A stretch of 41,283 nt of DNA, taken from Thiobacillaceae bacterium. GTDB taxonomy: Bacteria; Pseudomonadota; Gammaproteobacteria; Burkholderiales; Thiobacillaceae. Below, piece after piece: positions 8,832 through 17,415 of this stretch. Below the pieces are notes generated by a model. It had not been told where the DNA came from, made no database searches, and worked only from the letters and a program-made list of their open reading frames with translations. The stretch lies in contig JAAPAA010000285.1 in assembly GCA_012274165.1 (NCBI GenBank), positions 1 to 41,283 on the forward strand, in the 5' to 3' direction. The stretch's first letter is position 1. Each line of letters opens with the position of its first letter. The position numbers and the translations under genes were made by a program.

Positions 8832-9459
8832 ATTTTGCACGGTAGCCAGCCACGGCCAGTAGTTCAGTTTGTCTGTCTGCATCACGTTCCAAAAACTCTA
8901 CCAGATTATCCAGCGTGACCACCGCCACCACCGGAATGCCATATTGTTCACGCACTTCCTGCACGGCCGACTGCTGGCCTGCGCCACGCTCCATCCGATC
9001 CAGCGCGATCACCACCCCGGCAGGTTCAGCGCCGGATTGACGAATCAGGCTCACCGATTCGCGCACCGAAGTACCGGCCGACATCACATCATCGACAATC
9101 AGTACGCGGCCCTTCAGCTCCGCACCCACCACCGTTCCGCCTTCGCCGTGATCCTTGGCTTCCTTGCGGTTGAACGCAAACGGCAGGTTTCTGCCCATCC
9201 CCGCCAAGGCAATCACAATGCTCGCCGCCAGCGGAATGCCCTTGTAAGCCGGGCCAAACAGCACGTCGAATTCAATCCCCGAGTCGACAATCGCCTTGGC
9301 GTAAAATTCGCCCAGCCGTTTCAGCTTGTCGCCGTCGTTGAACAGGCCCGCATTAAAAAAATAAGGACTCATCCGCCCCGCTTTGGTCTTGAACTCGCCA
9401 AAACACAGCACGTTCGAAGCGATGGCGAATTCCACAAACTCGGCTTTGTAATCGGACAT
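8821..9459 (-). CDS. pyrE: Orotate phosphoribosyltransferase
   Basis: Transfers phosphoribose from PRPP to orotate, giving OMP in pyrimidine synthesis. 212 residues, normal for the proteobacterial enzyme. The PRPP-binding motif VLIVDDVMSAGTS lies at about residues 120-132; GPAYKGIPLA (about 69-78) is the orotate/catalytic loop region, and FNRKEAKDHGEGG (about 96-108) is the flexible loop. Divergent from the exonuclease III gene with about 40 bp between them, as in many proteobacteria, where pyrE and an xth-like gene are neighbours. Confidence 0.97.
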   Translation of the reverse strand: MSDYKAEFVEFAIASNVLCFGEFKTKAGRMSPYFFNAGLFNDGDKLKRLGEFYAKAIVDSGIEFDVLFGPAYKGIPLAASIVIALAGMGRNLPFAFNRKEAKDHGEGGTVVGAELKGRVLIVDDVMSAGTSVRESVSLIRQSGAEPAGVVIALDRMERGAGQQSAVQEVREQYGIPVVAVVTLDNLVEFLERDADRQTELLAVAGYRAKYGV

Positions 9460-9500
9460 TTTTCTTAACTTCTTGAATCGTTATTTTAATTAAACCCGTG

Positions 9501-10280
9501 ATGCGAATTATATCGGCCAACCTCAACGGCATCCGTTCCGCTTCCACCAAAGGCTTCTTCGACTGGCTGCCCACCCAACATGCCGACATCGTCTGCGTGC
9601 AGGAACTCAAGGCGCAAGCCGCCGATCTCAAACCCGAATTCATCCAGTGCGACGGCCTTTCCGGCGCGTTTCACTACGCCGAGAAAAAAGGCTACAGCGG
9701 CGTCGGCGTCTACACCCGCACGCCACCGCAGCAAATCATCGAAGGCCTTGGCGTGCCCGAATTCGATGCTGAAGGCCGCTACATCGAGGCGGATTACGGG
9801 AATCTGGCCGTCATCTCGCTTTACCAGCCGTCCGGCTCCAGCGGCGAGGAACGCCAGCAGGCCAAGTTCCGCTTCATGGACGTGTTCTTCCCGCACCTCG
9901 AAGCGCTGATCAAATCCGGCCGCGAAATCGTCATCTGCGGCGACTGGAACATCGCGCATAAAGAAGCCGATCTCAAGAACTGGAAATCCAACCAGAAGAA
10001 CTCCGGTGTCCTGCCCGAAGAGCGTGCCTGGATGACACGCCTGTTCGACGAGCTAGGCTGGGTCGACGTCTACCGCCAGCTTTACCCCGAGCACACCGGC
10101 GAGGCCTACACATGGTGGAGCAACCGCGGCCAGGCGTATGCCAAGAACGTCGGCTGGCGCATCGACTACCAAATCGCGACGCCCGGCATCGCCGCCAAGG
10201 CCAAAGCTGCCAGCGTCTACAAGGACCAGCGCTTTTCCGACCACGCGCCGTTGATCGTCGATTACGATTACGTCCCATGA
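9501..10280 (+). CDS. xthA: Exodeoxyribonuclease III (AP endonuclease)
   Basis: Mg-dependent AP endonuclease and 3'-5' exonuclease of base-excision repair. 259 residues from ATG at 9501; an in-frame GTG directly before it is possible. The catalytic elements are in order: SANLNGIRSA at the N-terminus with the metal-binding Asn, VCVQELKAQ with the metal-binding Glu (about residue 34), ICGDWNIAH (about 147-155) and the terminal FSDHAPLIVDY with the catalytic Asp-His. The stop overlaps the start of the following permease gene by 4 bp, so these genes form one transcript. Confidence 0.96.
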   Translation: MRIISANLNGIRSASTKGFFDWLPTQHADIVCVQELKAQAADLKPEFIQCDGLSGAFHYAEKKGYSGVGVYTRTPPQQIIEGLGVPEFDAEGRYIEADYGNLAVISLYQPSGSSGEERQQAKFRFMDVFFPHLEALIKSGREIVICGDWNIAHKEADLKNWKSNQKNSGVLPEERAWMTRLFDELGWVDVYRQLYPEHTGEAYTWWSNRGQAYAKNVGWRIDYQIATPGIAAKAKAASVYKDQRFSDHAPLIVDYDYVP

Positions 10281-11641
10281 CCTTACGCGCCCACCCTTGG
10301 CTTGCCGCCCTCAAGGTCTACACCCACCCCCGCGTCGTCGGCATGCTGTTTCTCGGCTTTTCGGCCGGGCTGCCACTGTTGCTGGTGCTGGGCACACTGT
10401 CGTTCTGGTTGTCGGAGGCGGGCATTGCGCGCGCGACGATCGGGCATCTGAGTTGGGTGGGGCTGGCGTATGGCTTCAAGTTTTTATGGTCGCCACTGGT
10501 GGATCGGTTGCCGCTGCCGTTTCTGACAGCGTGGCTGGGCAAGCGGCGGGCGTGGCTGCTGCTGTCGCAGCTCTGCATCGCCGCTGCACTGCTGGGGATG
10601 GCGAATACCGACCCGGTACTGAATCTGATGCATACGGTGTATTTCGCGCTGGCAGTGGCGTTTGCCTCGGCGACGCAGGACATTGCGCTCGACGCTTACC
10701 GCATCGAGGCGGTGGAGGCGGAAAAACAGGGCGCGATGGCAGCAACCTATCAGGCGGGCTATCGTCTGGCGATGATCACGGCGGGCGCAGGTGCGCTGTG
10801 GATTGCGGCGAGTGTCGACCCCTCCGAGGCGACCTACGACTTCCACCCGTGGCAGGTGGCGTACACGGTGATGGCAGCGCTGATGGGGGTCGGCATTCTC
10901 ACCACGCTGATCATCCGCGAGCCGGTCAAGAAAATCTTCCCCGTCACCACCGAGCGCGAGGCGCACACGCGCGAGAAATTCGCCGCCGCCGGATTACGCG
11001 GCCGGGTGCTAACCGCAACGGCGTGGTTTTACAGCGCGGTGCTGTCGCCCTTCATCGATTTCATCCAGCGCTACAAATGGCAGGCCTTGCTGATGCTGGC
11101 CCTGATTGCGGTCTACCGCATCTCGGACGTGGTGATGGGGGTGATGAGCAATCCCTTCTATCAGGAGCTGGGCTTCACCAAGGACGAGGTGGCGACGGTT
11201 TCCAAGGTCTACGGCGTGATCATGACCATCGTCGGCGCGGGGCTGGGCGGCCTGCTCACCCTGCGCCTCGGCGTGATGCGCACCTTGTTTCTCGGCGCAA
11301 TACTGTCCGCCGCAACCAACCTGCTGTTCGTCTGGCTGGCCGGGCGCGGGCATGACGTGAGCGCGCTGATGGTGACCGTGTCGGCGGACAATCTCGCCGC
11401 CGGAATCGCCTCCTCCGCCTTCGTCGCCTATTTGTCGAGCCTGGTCAACCAGGCCTATTCAGCCACCCAGTACGCGCTGTTCACTTCGGTGATGCTGCTG
11501 CTGCCCAAATTCATCGCGGGCTTTTCCGGCGAATTCGTCGATGCGTATGGCTGGGCGAATTTCTTCACCGGGACGGCGCTGATCGGGGTGCCGGTTCTGC
11601 TGCTGGTGTGGCTGGTGTCCAGAAACCATAAACAGTCATGA
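10277..11641 (+). CDS. ampG: AmpG-like muropeptide permease (MFS)
   Basis: Major facilitator permease that imports GlcNAc-anhydro-muropeptides for cell-wall recycling. 454 residues from ATG at 10277, with about 12-14 hydrophobic segments. The N-terminal part FLGFSAGLPLLLVLGTLSFWL and the loop FLWSPLVDRLPLP, followed by GKRRAWLL, match AmpG; ATQDIALDAYRIE (about 133-145) is a strong AmpG signature. A longer frame upstream is rejected because it runs through the nuclease gene. 4-bp overlaps with genes on both sides. Confidence 0.92.
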   Translation: MTLRAHPWLAALKVYTHPRVVGMLFLGFSAGLPLLLVLGTLSFWLSEAGIARATIGHLSWVGLAYGFKFLWSPLVDRLPLPFLTAWLGKRRAWLLLSQLCIAAALLGMANTDPVLNLMHTVYFALAVAFASATQDIALDAYRIEAVEAEKQGAMAATYQAGYRLAMITAGAGALWIAASVDPSEATYDFHPWQVAYTVMAALMGVGILTTLIIREPVKKIFPVTTEREAHTREKFAAAGLRGRVLTATAWFYSAVLSPFIDFIQRYKWQALLMLALIAVYRISDVVMGVMSNPFYQELGFTKDEVATVSKVYGVIMTIVGAGLGGLLTLRLGVMRTLFLGAILSAATNLLFVWLAGRGHDVSALMVTVSADNLAAGIASSAFVAYLSSLVNQAYSATQYALFTSVMLLLPKFIAGFSGEFVDAYGWANFFTGTALIGVPVLLLVWLVSRNHKQS

Positions 11642-12318
11642 TCGAATTTTCCCTCCTCACCGCCCTGCTCGCCGGCCTGCTGGGCGGCGTGCACTGCGTT
11701 GGCATGTGCGGCGGCATCGTCGCGGCGTTTTCTTTTCGCGCCGACGGCAGCACGCCGCCGTTCCGCCTGCACCTGGCTTACAACCTGGGGCGGGTGACGT
11801 CGTATGTGCTGTTCGGCGCGCTGGCCGGCACGCTTGGCGCGTCGTTGAAGCTGGCCGGGTTCATCCCGGTGCAGACGCTGCTGTATGTGCTGGCGCAGGC
11901 CGTGATGATTCTGCTCGGCCTGTATCTGGCCGGATTCAATCACTGGGTGCTGGTTTTCGAGCGCGCCGGCGGCGCCGTGTGGCGCAGGGTGAAGCCGTTG
12001 TTCCAGAAGCTGCTGCCGGTGAAATCGCTGCCGCAGGCGCTGCTGGCGGGCATGGCCTGGGGCTGGCTGCCGTGCGGGCTGGTGTATTCGGTGCTGGTGT
12101 CGGCGCTGGCGGCGGGCAGCGCCACCTCCGGGGCGGCGCTGATGCTGGCGTTCGGCCTCGGCACGCTGCCGAATCTGCTGGGCATGGGCCTGTTCGCGCG
12201 GCAGATTCAACCCTTCATGCAGCAACTGTGGGTGCGTCGCGCAGCGGGCCTGACGGTGGCGGGCTTCGGCGTGTGGGGACTGCTGAAGCTGGCTTATTCG
12301 GCGTTCCCAGCCAGCTGA
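11638..12318 (+). CDS. SafE/UreH-like transmembrane protein with HCxGMCGG motif
   Basis: 226-residue membrane protein of the sulfite exporter TauE/SafE, UreH-like transmembrane family. Six or so hydrophobic helices; the first contains the signature GGVHCVGMCGGIV (about 17-29) and a later one AWGWLPCGLVYSVL, giving the conserved Cys pair in membrane helices. Relatives are often found with cytochrome oxidase or copper genes and may handle metal or thiol cargo, but the substrate is not known and no such neighbours occur here. It is the last gene of the xthA-ampG operon (4-bp overlap). The function should be read as unknown transporter. Confidence 0.85.
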   Translation: MIEFSLLTALLAGLLGGVHCVGMCGGIVAAFSFRADGSTPPFRLHLAYNLGRVTSYVLFGALAGTLGASLKLAGFIPVQTLLYVLAQAVMILLGLYLAGFNHWVLVFERAGGAVWRRVKPLFQKLLPVKSLPQALLAGMAWGWLPCGLVYSVLVSALAAGSATSGAALMLAFGLGTLPNLLGMGLFARQIQPFMQQLWVRRAAGLTVAGFGVWGLLKLAYSAFPAS

Positions 12319-12351
12319 GGACCCGCTCGTTCCCTCTGCAGCAGGCAAAAA

Positions 12352-12375
12352 AACAGCCCCGAATCCGGGGCTGTT
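12352..12375 (-). terminator. Intrinsic terminator of the metA-mla operon
   Basis: Read on the minus strand: AACAGCCCCG, a 4-base loop, CGGGGCTGTT, then a run of seven T (12353-12347). It lies 11 bp beyond the stop of the DUF4426 gene. On the plus strand the hairpin lacks a T tract, so it serves mainly the minus-strand operon, though it also faces the end of the SafE-like gene. Confidence 0.92.
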
Positions 12376-12386
12376 CCGCGTCTGGC

Positions 12387-12815
12387 TTACTTGAAGAATT
12401 GCTGATCGAAGGTCATTTCGTGCTTGGGTTCGCCGGCGACTTCAATGGTGGCAGTGAACTTCAGGGTGTCCGGCGGCGCGACACGGAATTCGCCAAGGTA
12501 GTAAATCGCCGTACCTTCCTTGACTTCGCGCATGTCCACGTTGGCCAGTTGCTGGGTGAGGTTGGTGACATAGAGGGAGAGCTTGGCCGGGACCGGAGTA
12601 AGCGCGCCGACCTTGTTTTTTCTCAGTACCGACAGGGTGACCAGTCCGCGTGTTTTGCTGCGCTCGATCTTGTAGGTGCGCGCAACATCGGGCTGCAGCT
12701 CGTCGGTGGTGAGGGCGTTGTAGTGGACTTCGAGATCGCCGAATTTTTGCGAAATCTCGGCGTGGGCAACGGCGGCAACGGAACACAGGCACAGGGCGGC
12801 AAGCAGGCGTTTCAT
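12387..12815 (-). CDS. DUF4426 periplasmic protein
   Basis: 142-residue secreted protein of unknown function. A signal peptide spans residues 1-20 (MKRLLAALCLCSVAAVAHAE). The mature part begins ISQKFGDLEVHYNALTTDELQPDVARTY, the start of the DUF4426 fold (a small immunoglobulin-like beta domain), and contains a YYLGEFRVAPPDTLKF segment. The start at 12815 is chosen because GGAGAGAG lies just upstream and the signal peptide then begins correctly; a frame 21 codons longer has no support. 63 bp after the lipoprotein gene and last in the operon; whether it works with the lipid transporter is unknown. Confidence 0.83.
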   Translation of the reverse strand: MKRLLAALCLCSVAAVAHAEISQKFGDLEVHYNALTTDELQPDVARTYKIERSKTRGLVTLSVLRKNKVGALTPVPAKLSLYVTNLTQQLANVDMREVKEGTAIYYLGEFRVAPPDTLKFTATIEVAGEPKHEMTFDQQFFK

Positions 12816-12878
12816 GGTCTCTCTCCAATTGTTTGTGATGCACTCAGACTCAGGTGAGGCTGCCTGAATTGTAGGCAC

Positions 12879-13574
12879 TTATTTGAAACTGGCGAGCCAG
12901 ATGGTCAAATCATCCAGCACGCGGCTGACCGCCAGGCTGGACGCCTGCGCGGCACCGGCCGCGTCGTAGCTCGTGAGCGGCACCTGCTGTTCGAATACGC
13001 GATGCCCCAGCAGTTTGCGCTGCCGGGCATCGACCAGATCGGCGCGCAGCATCAGCCGCACCTGCCCCGGATTGCTGACCGCATCGTGGTAGAACTCGAC
13101 CAGTTTGGTGTCGAGCACCAGATCGTTGCGAACATACCCGCCGCCGGCGCTCACATTCCACGCCCCCTGATGGTCAAGACGGGCGCGCATGAGTTCGGCA
13201 AACCGCTTGCTCGGCCGCTCGGTCCAGCGCGCGAACTGATAAAGGCCGCGGGTATCGGCGCTGCGGCTGAATACCAGCTGGTCGGTGTCGTAGAAATTGC
13301 CGGTGGTGGTGTCGAGCACCCGCAGGGTAGGCGCATACGATTCCACACGCGCTTTAGCACGTAGTGGATCGGAGTACCCCTCAGGGGGGTATTGAGAAGA
13401 ATCCTTTAGGGCGGTAGCGGGCGACGGGGGGACAACGGCGGCCGGGGCGGCATCGTTCAGCACGTAATACACCACGGCCGGGGCTTGGGATGCGTCGCCC
13501 AGGTTGAGACAACCGGCAAGCACCGTAGTCGCCGCCAGCAGGACCAGCCCAATGCGGGCATGTGCGATTTTCAT
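12879..13574 (-). CDS. PqiC/DUF330-like ABC-transport auxiliary lipoprotein
   Basis: Outer-membrane lipoprotein that probably anchors the MCE tunnel of the lipid transporter encoded upstream. 231 residues; residues 1-22 form a lipoprotein signal with lipobox LAGC, lipidated Cys22. The mature protein carries YYVLNDA near its N-terminus, the ABC-type transport auxiliary lipoprotein (PqiC) pattern, and ends in VSRVLDDLTIWLASFK, as in this family. A Pro/Ala-rich linker occurs at about 42-60. The ATG overlaps the MCE gene stop by 4 bp. Confidence 0.88.
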   Translation of the reverse strand: MKIAHARIGLVLLAATTVLAGCLNLGDASQAPAVVYYVLNDAAPAAVVPPSPATALKDSSQYPPEGYSDPLRAKARVESYAPTLRVLDTTTGNFYDTDQLVFSRSADTRGLYQFARWTERPSKRFAELMRARLDHQGAWNVSAGGGYVRNDLVLDTKLVEFYHDAVSNPGQVRLMLRADLVDARQRKLLGHRVFEQQVPLTSYDAAGAAQASSLAVSRVLDDLTIWLASFK

Positions 13575-14515
13575 GGCAGTTTTTCTCCGGGGCCGAGCTG
13601 CTGTTTCGCCGGACCGAACAAGATGGCGCGCGGGTCGGACAGGCGCTGCCCGGTGGTGGTGAGCGTGTCTGTGGTGGTCCGCAGGTCGCCGCTGAGCCGG
13701 GTTATTTCCAGCGTGCCGGTGTCGCTGAGCTGCTGGATATTGACGGCAATCAGGTCGGCGTCGCGCTGGAGTTTTTCCATCGCGACGACCGCCTGTTTCA
13801 GGGCGATGTCGGCGTTGTTGGCGACGCCGACGAAGCTGCCTTCGACCCGGGTGGTCGCCTGACCGATATTGGCGCCGGCAATGCGGAAGGCCTCCGAGGC
13901 GTCGCGTATCCCCACCATCATGTCCTTGAGGCCGTCCTTGTTGGCGGCAAGCTGGCCGGACAGCGTATTCAGATTGGCCAGCGTTTGGCTCAATGCGCGC
14001 TGATTGTCTTCCGACAGCACCTTGTTCATGCTGTCCATGATCTGCGCGCCGCTGTCTGCCAGCTTCGCCACCGTTACGGCTACCTTGTCGATGTCGGAAC
14101 GCCCTTCGGCGATGACGGGATAACGTTCGCCATTGGCAGCGGTCAACACGGGCTCGGTTTTCGGGCCGTTGACGATTTCAATCGAGGCAATGCCGGTGAC
14201 CAGATTGCGCTTGACATAGGCCACCGCGCCACGATGCACGTCGAGGCCGGCGTCGACTCGCGCGATTACCGCAACGGCTTCATCCCTGGTGCTGGCAAAA
14301 TCGTAGCCATCGACGTTGCCGACCATGATGCCGCGCATTTTGACCGGGCCGCCAACGGCCAGTCCATCGAGCGATTGATTCTTGAAATAAATGGTGTAGT
14401 GCTGATAGGCGATGGTGTTGGCTGCGCCTGCCAGCCACACAATGGCCAGCGTCAGCAGCGCGATCACCGCCAGCACCAGCGTGCCAACCAGGGTGTATCG
14501 GCCTTCAGTTTCCAT
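13571..14515 (-). CDS. mlaD: MCE/MlaD-family substrate-binding protein of lipid ABC transporter
   Basis: Inner-membrane-anchored periplasmic protein of an Mla/Pqi-type lipid transporter. 314 residues from ATG at 14515 (GGAGA eight bases upstream); a start five codons earlier is possible but lacks a binding site. One membrane helix (about 9-32), a single MCE domain (about 38-115, with GLAVGGPVKMRGIMVG), then a long helical region (about 140-310) likely to form the tunnel or coiled coil. Longer than E. coli MlaD (about 180), so nearer to the MCE proteins found with PqiC-type lipoproteins. Overlaps the ATPase gene by 11 bp and the lipoprotein gene by 4 bp. Confidence 0.92.
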   Translation of the reverse strand: METEGRYTLVGTLVLAVIALLTLAIVWLAGAANTIAYQHYTIYFKNQSLDGLAVGGPVKMRGIMVGNVDGYDFASTRDEAVAVIARVDAGLDVHRGAVAYVKRNLVTGIASIEIVNGPKTEPVLTAANGERYPVIAEGRSDIDKVAVTVAKLADSGAQIMDSMNKVLSEDNQRALSQTLANLNTLSGQLAANKDGLKDMMVGIRDASEAFRIAGANIGQATTRVEGSFVGVANNADIALKQAVVAMEKLQRDADLIAVNIQQLSDTGTLEITRLSGDLRTTTDTLTTTGQRLSDPRAILFGPAKQQLGPGEKLP

Positions 14516-15272
14516 CTGCGGTTTCTCCATTCGCCGTGCGTGCGGCGAAGTAATCGTTCAGCCACGGGTTGCCTAATTGTTTTAGCTCGGCCACCGTGCC
14601 GCTGCCCAGCACGTGGCCGTCCGACAGCACAATGACGCGGTCGATAATTGAAAAGAGTGTATCCAAGTCGTGGGTGACGAGGAATACGGTGAGCCCCAGC
14701 GTGTCGGCCAGCAGGCGGATCAGTTTGTCGAAGGCGCGTGCCGAAATCGGGTCGAGACCGGAGGTCGGCTCGTCGAGAAACAGCAGCTCGGGATCGAGTA
14801 TCAGCGCGCGCGCCAGGGCCACGCGCTTGCGCATGCCGCCGGAGAGTTCGCTCGGGCGCTTGATGCCGACGTCCGCCGGCAAGCCGGCCATCGCCAGTTT
14901 CAGGCGCGCCAGCTGGCGGCAGAGCGGGTGCGGCAGGTCGGTGTGTTCGAACAGTGGGGTGGCGACGTTGTCTTCCACCGACAGCGAAGAAAACAGCGCG
15001 CCATCCTGAAACAGCACGCCAAAGCGTCGCCGCAGCAGGTTCATTTGCTCCGGCGTACTGTCGCACACCGACTGCCCGAACAACTCGATGTGACCCGACT
15101 GCGGTTTCAGCAGGCCGATGATTTCGCGCAGCAACACCGATTTCCCGGTACCGCTGCCGCCGATCAGCGCAATGACTTCGCCGCGCGCGACGGACAGACT
15201 CAGCCCGCCATGAATGCCGTTGCCGCCCAGCGTGGTGTGGACGTCGCGCACGTCGATCACGGTTTCGCTCAT
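14505..15272 (-). CDS. mlaF: MlaF-like ATPase of lipid ABC transporter
   Basis: Cytoplasmic ATP-binding subunit powering lipid movement. 255 residues. Walker A GGSGTGKSVLL (about 38-48), Q-loop FQDGALF (about 88-94), signature LSGGMRKRVALARAL (about 143-157), Walker B LLFLDEPTSGLD (about 163-174) and H-loop VTHDLDT are all intact. The RRFGVLFQDGALFSSL segment and the GMRKR variant of the signature are specific to the Mla/Ttg2A group. Coupled to the permease gene (TGATG junction). Confidence 0.96.
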   Translation of the reverse strand: MSETVIDVRDVHTTLGGNGIHGGLSLSVARGEVIALIGGSGTGKSVLLREIIGLLKPQSGHIELFGQSVCDSTPEQMNLLRRRFGVLFQDGALFSSLSVEDNVATPLFEHTDLPHPLCRQLARLKLAMAGLPADVGIKRPSELSGGMRKRVALARALILDPELLFLDEPTSGLDPISARAFDKLIRLLADTLGLTVFLVTHDLDTLFSIIDRVIVLSDGHVLGSGTVAELKQLGNPWLNDYFAARTANGETADGN

Positions 15273-16366
15273 CAGATTCCCAGCCGCACGAACAGCACGG
15301 CGAAAATGGCGTTGAGGACGATGATGGCGACCAGGCTCTGCACCACAGTGGAGGTGGTGTTGGCGCCCACGCTACTTGCATCACGGCTGGCCGACAAGCC
15401 CATCCTGCACGCAATCAGCGCGATGAAAACCGCAAATACCGGCCCCTTCAAAATTCCCACCAGCAGGGTTTTCAGCCGCAGCACGCTGTCCATCCGGTCG
15501 ATGAACAGATTCGGCGAAATATCCAGTTGCACCTGCGCCACCAGCATGCCGCCGGCGATCCCGGCAATGTCGCCGATGAAGATCAGCAGCGGCAGCGCGA
15601 TCAGCAGGGCGAGCATGCGCGGAATCACCAGCACCGCCAGCGGCGACAGGCCGAGCGTGGTGATGGCGTCGATTTCCTCGGTGACCTTCATGGTGCCGAG
15701 CTGCGCGGTGATCGCCGCACCGGTGCGCCCGGAAATCAGGACGGCGACGATGACCGGCGAAATTTCGCGCAGGATCGCCAGCAGCAGGCCGTCGACGACG
15801 AAGATGCTGGCGCCGTATTGCAGCGCCTGATCGCCGAGCAGGTAGGCGAACACCACGCCGAGCAGGAACATCATGCCGATCACGATGGGAATTGCGCCGG
15901 CAAACACCGTGCTGACTTGCGCACCCAGTTCGCGCCAGCGCCAGTTTTCCGGCTTGCCCATCAGCCGCGCCAGCTCGATGGTCAACTGGCCGATGAAATT
16001 GACCAGGCCGCAGACGTGTCCCCACATGGCAAGGGAGCCGCGCCCGATCGCCGCAAGCAGGCCGGGATGCCGCACCTCGATTTGCGCTGCGGTAGTCGCG
16101 GCATGCTGCGCCACCAGATTCAGCAAAGCCATATGACGCGGCTGGAAACCGCGCAGTTCGGGCATCGGGTCGCTGGGCTGCGGCCGCGCGGCATTGAGCA
16201 GCAACCACGCGCCATTGGTGTCGAGCTGGGTGACGGCCGCGCCTTCAAGCACGCGCACCGCTTTTCCTTCGAGCCGGGGCAACGCCGACGCCGCATCGGC
16301 ATGCCAGTCACCACTGGCGATCAGGGCACCTTGCGCTTCGTCGAAATGCGCGTGGGCTGCCGTCAC
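15272..16366 (-). CDS. mlaE: MlaE-like permease with N-terminal STAS-like domain
   Basis: Membrane subunit of the lipid ABC transporter. 364 residues, about 100 more than E. coli MlaE. Residues 1-95 look like a STAS/MlaB domain (short beta/alpha segments, VLEGAAVTQLDTNGAWLLL), so MlaB seems fused to the permease; no separate mlaB gene is present. Residues 110-364 are the MlaE domain with five or six helices, including the conserved segments ILREISPVIVAVLISGRTGA and MKVTEEIDAI. The start codon is GTG at 16366 overlapping the metA stop (GTGA). A later internal start would lose the STAS part. Confidence 0.94.
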   Translation of the reverse strand: MTAAHAHFDEAQGALIASGDWHADAASALPRLEGKAVRVLEGAAVTQLDTNGAWLLLNAARPQPSDPMPELRGFQPRHMALLNLVAQHAATTAAQIEVRHPGLLAAIGRGSLAMWGHVCGLVNFIGQLTIELARLMGKPENWRWRELGAQVSTVFAGAIPIVIGMMFLLGVVFAYLLGDQALQYGASIFVVDGLLLAILREISPVIVAVLISGRTGAAITAQLGTMKVTEEIDAITTLGLSPLAVLVIPRMLALLIALPLLIFIGDIAGIAGGMLVAQVQLDISPNLFIDRMDSVLRLKTLLVGILKGPVFAVFIALIACRMGLSASRDASSVGANTTSTVVQSLVAIIVLNAIFAVLFVRLGI

Positions 16367-17415
16367 GCCAGTCCCAAGGGATTGTTCGGATCGATGCCCG
16401 GCATGAAAGGCAGGCCGCGTTCGCGGTGGGTGACCTGATAAACGCAGCCGATCCAGTTGCCGATCACGCCTTCGGCGGTGTCGTGCCAGGTGTTGTCGAG
16501 CTGCGACAGCAGCAACGCTTCTGGAAAGTCGAGCGCCGCACCCGCCTGCATGCGGCTGCGGTATTCCAGCAACAGCGCCTGCGCCTGCTGGTTGAAGTAA
16601 CGCAGCGGGAAAGACGGCAAGAGCGGTAATTTGCCCGCCACCGCCAACTGCAGGTCGCGTTTGTACTCCTTCAACAGCGACACCGTGTCGTACTCGGGAT
16701 GGCCCTGGAAGAACACCGTACGCAAGCCATCGCCGCTCACCGCCAGATGCACGCCCGCGTCTGCGCTTTCAGCCAGCACCTTGACGCCCGCAGCCTCGAA
16801 CTGCGCGCGCGACACATCGTTCCAGCGCGAATGCGGCACGTCGAAGCGGGTGTTGATGTCGGCCACCAGCGGATGCCCAGCGTCGGTGACGCGGTGCTCG
16901 AACACGCCCCAGATTTTGTGCGGCTGCTTCATCCGCGTCTGGCCATGGCGGAACTGCATCACCGCGTGAGTGGCGAGGCACGAACACAGGGTCGAGGTGA
17001 CGTGGTCCCACGCCCAGTCGATCACCTCGATCAGCGGTTGCCAGAACGCTTCGTCGGCGAGGTTGGGGTGGCTGACGTTGGCGCCGGTGATGATGAGCGC
17101 GTCCAGCCCCTTGTCGCGGATAGCTTCGAAGCTTTCGTAAAACTGCGCGATGTGCGCCTGCGCCGCTGCGCCGCGCGGCAACGCCGGCAGGGTGAACGGG
17201 TGCATGTAGAACTGCGCGATCGGGTTGGATTCGCCGACCAGCCGGTAGAACTGCCGCTCGGTCGCTTCCAGTGCGGCGTCCGGCATCATGTTCAGCAAGC
17301 CGACGTGCAGCTCGCGGATTTCCTGATTGGCCGCGCGCTCGGTCGACAGCACCGTGATGCCGTCGCGGCGCAGGCGGTCGAACGTGGGCAGGGCGTTATG
17401 CGCGACCAGCGGCAT
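16363..17415 (-). CDS. metA: Homoserine O-acyltransferase of the MetA family (probably succinyltransferase)
   Basis: Activates homoserine by acylation, the first committed step of methionine synthesis. 350 residues from ATG at 17415, preceded by AGGGGG; a frame 16 codons longer runs into the upstream heptamer repeat and is rejected. MetA-type fold with catalytic Cys146 in STLCSC, the His and Glu of GHPEYD near residue 235, and an N-terminus LLNMMPDAALEATERQF. The acyl-donor position (after TGA) is Ser115, where the classical enzymes have Gly (succinyl) or Glu (acetyl), so donor choice cannot be read directly. The start overlaps the ATPase gene end by 20 bp; the permease gene overlaps its stop. 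Confidence 0.92.
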   Translation of the reverse strand: MPLVAHNALPTFDRLRRDGITVLSTERAANQEIRELHVGLLNMMPDAALEATERQFYRLVGESNPIAQFYMHPFTLPALPRGAAAQAHIAQFYESFEAIRDKGLDALIITGANVSHPNLADEAFWQPLIEVIDWAWDHVTSTLCSCLATHAVMQFRHGQTRMKQPHKIWGVFEHRVTDAGHPLVADINTRFDVPHSRWNDVSRAQFEAAGVKVLAESADAGVHLAVSGDGLRTVFFQGHPEYDTVSLLKEYKRDLQLAVAGKLPLLPSFPLRYFNQQAQALLLEYRSRMQAGAALDFPEALLLSQLDNTWHDTAEGVIGNWIGCVYQVTHRERGLPFMPGIDPNNPLGLA

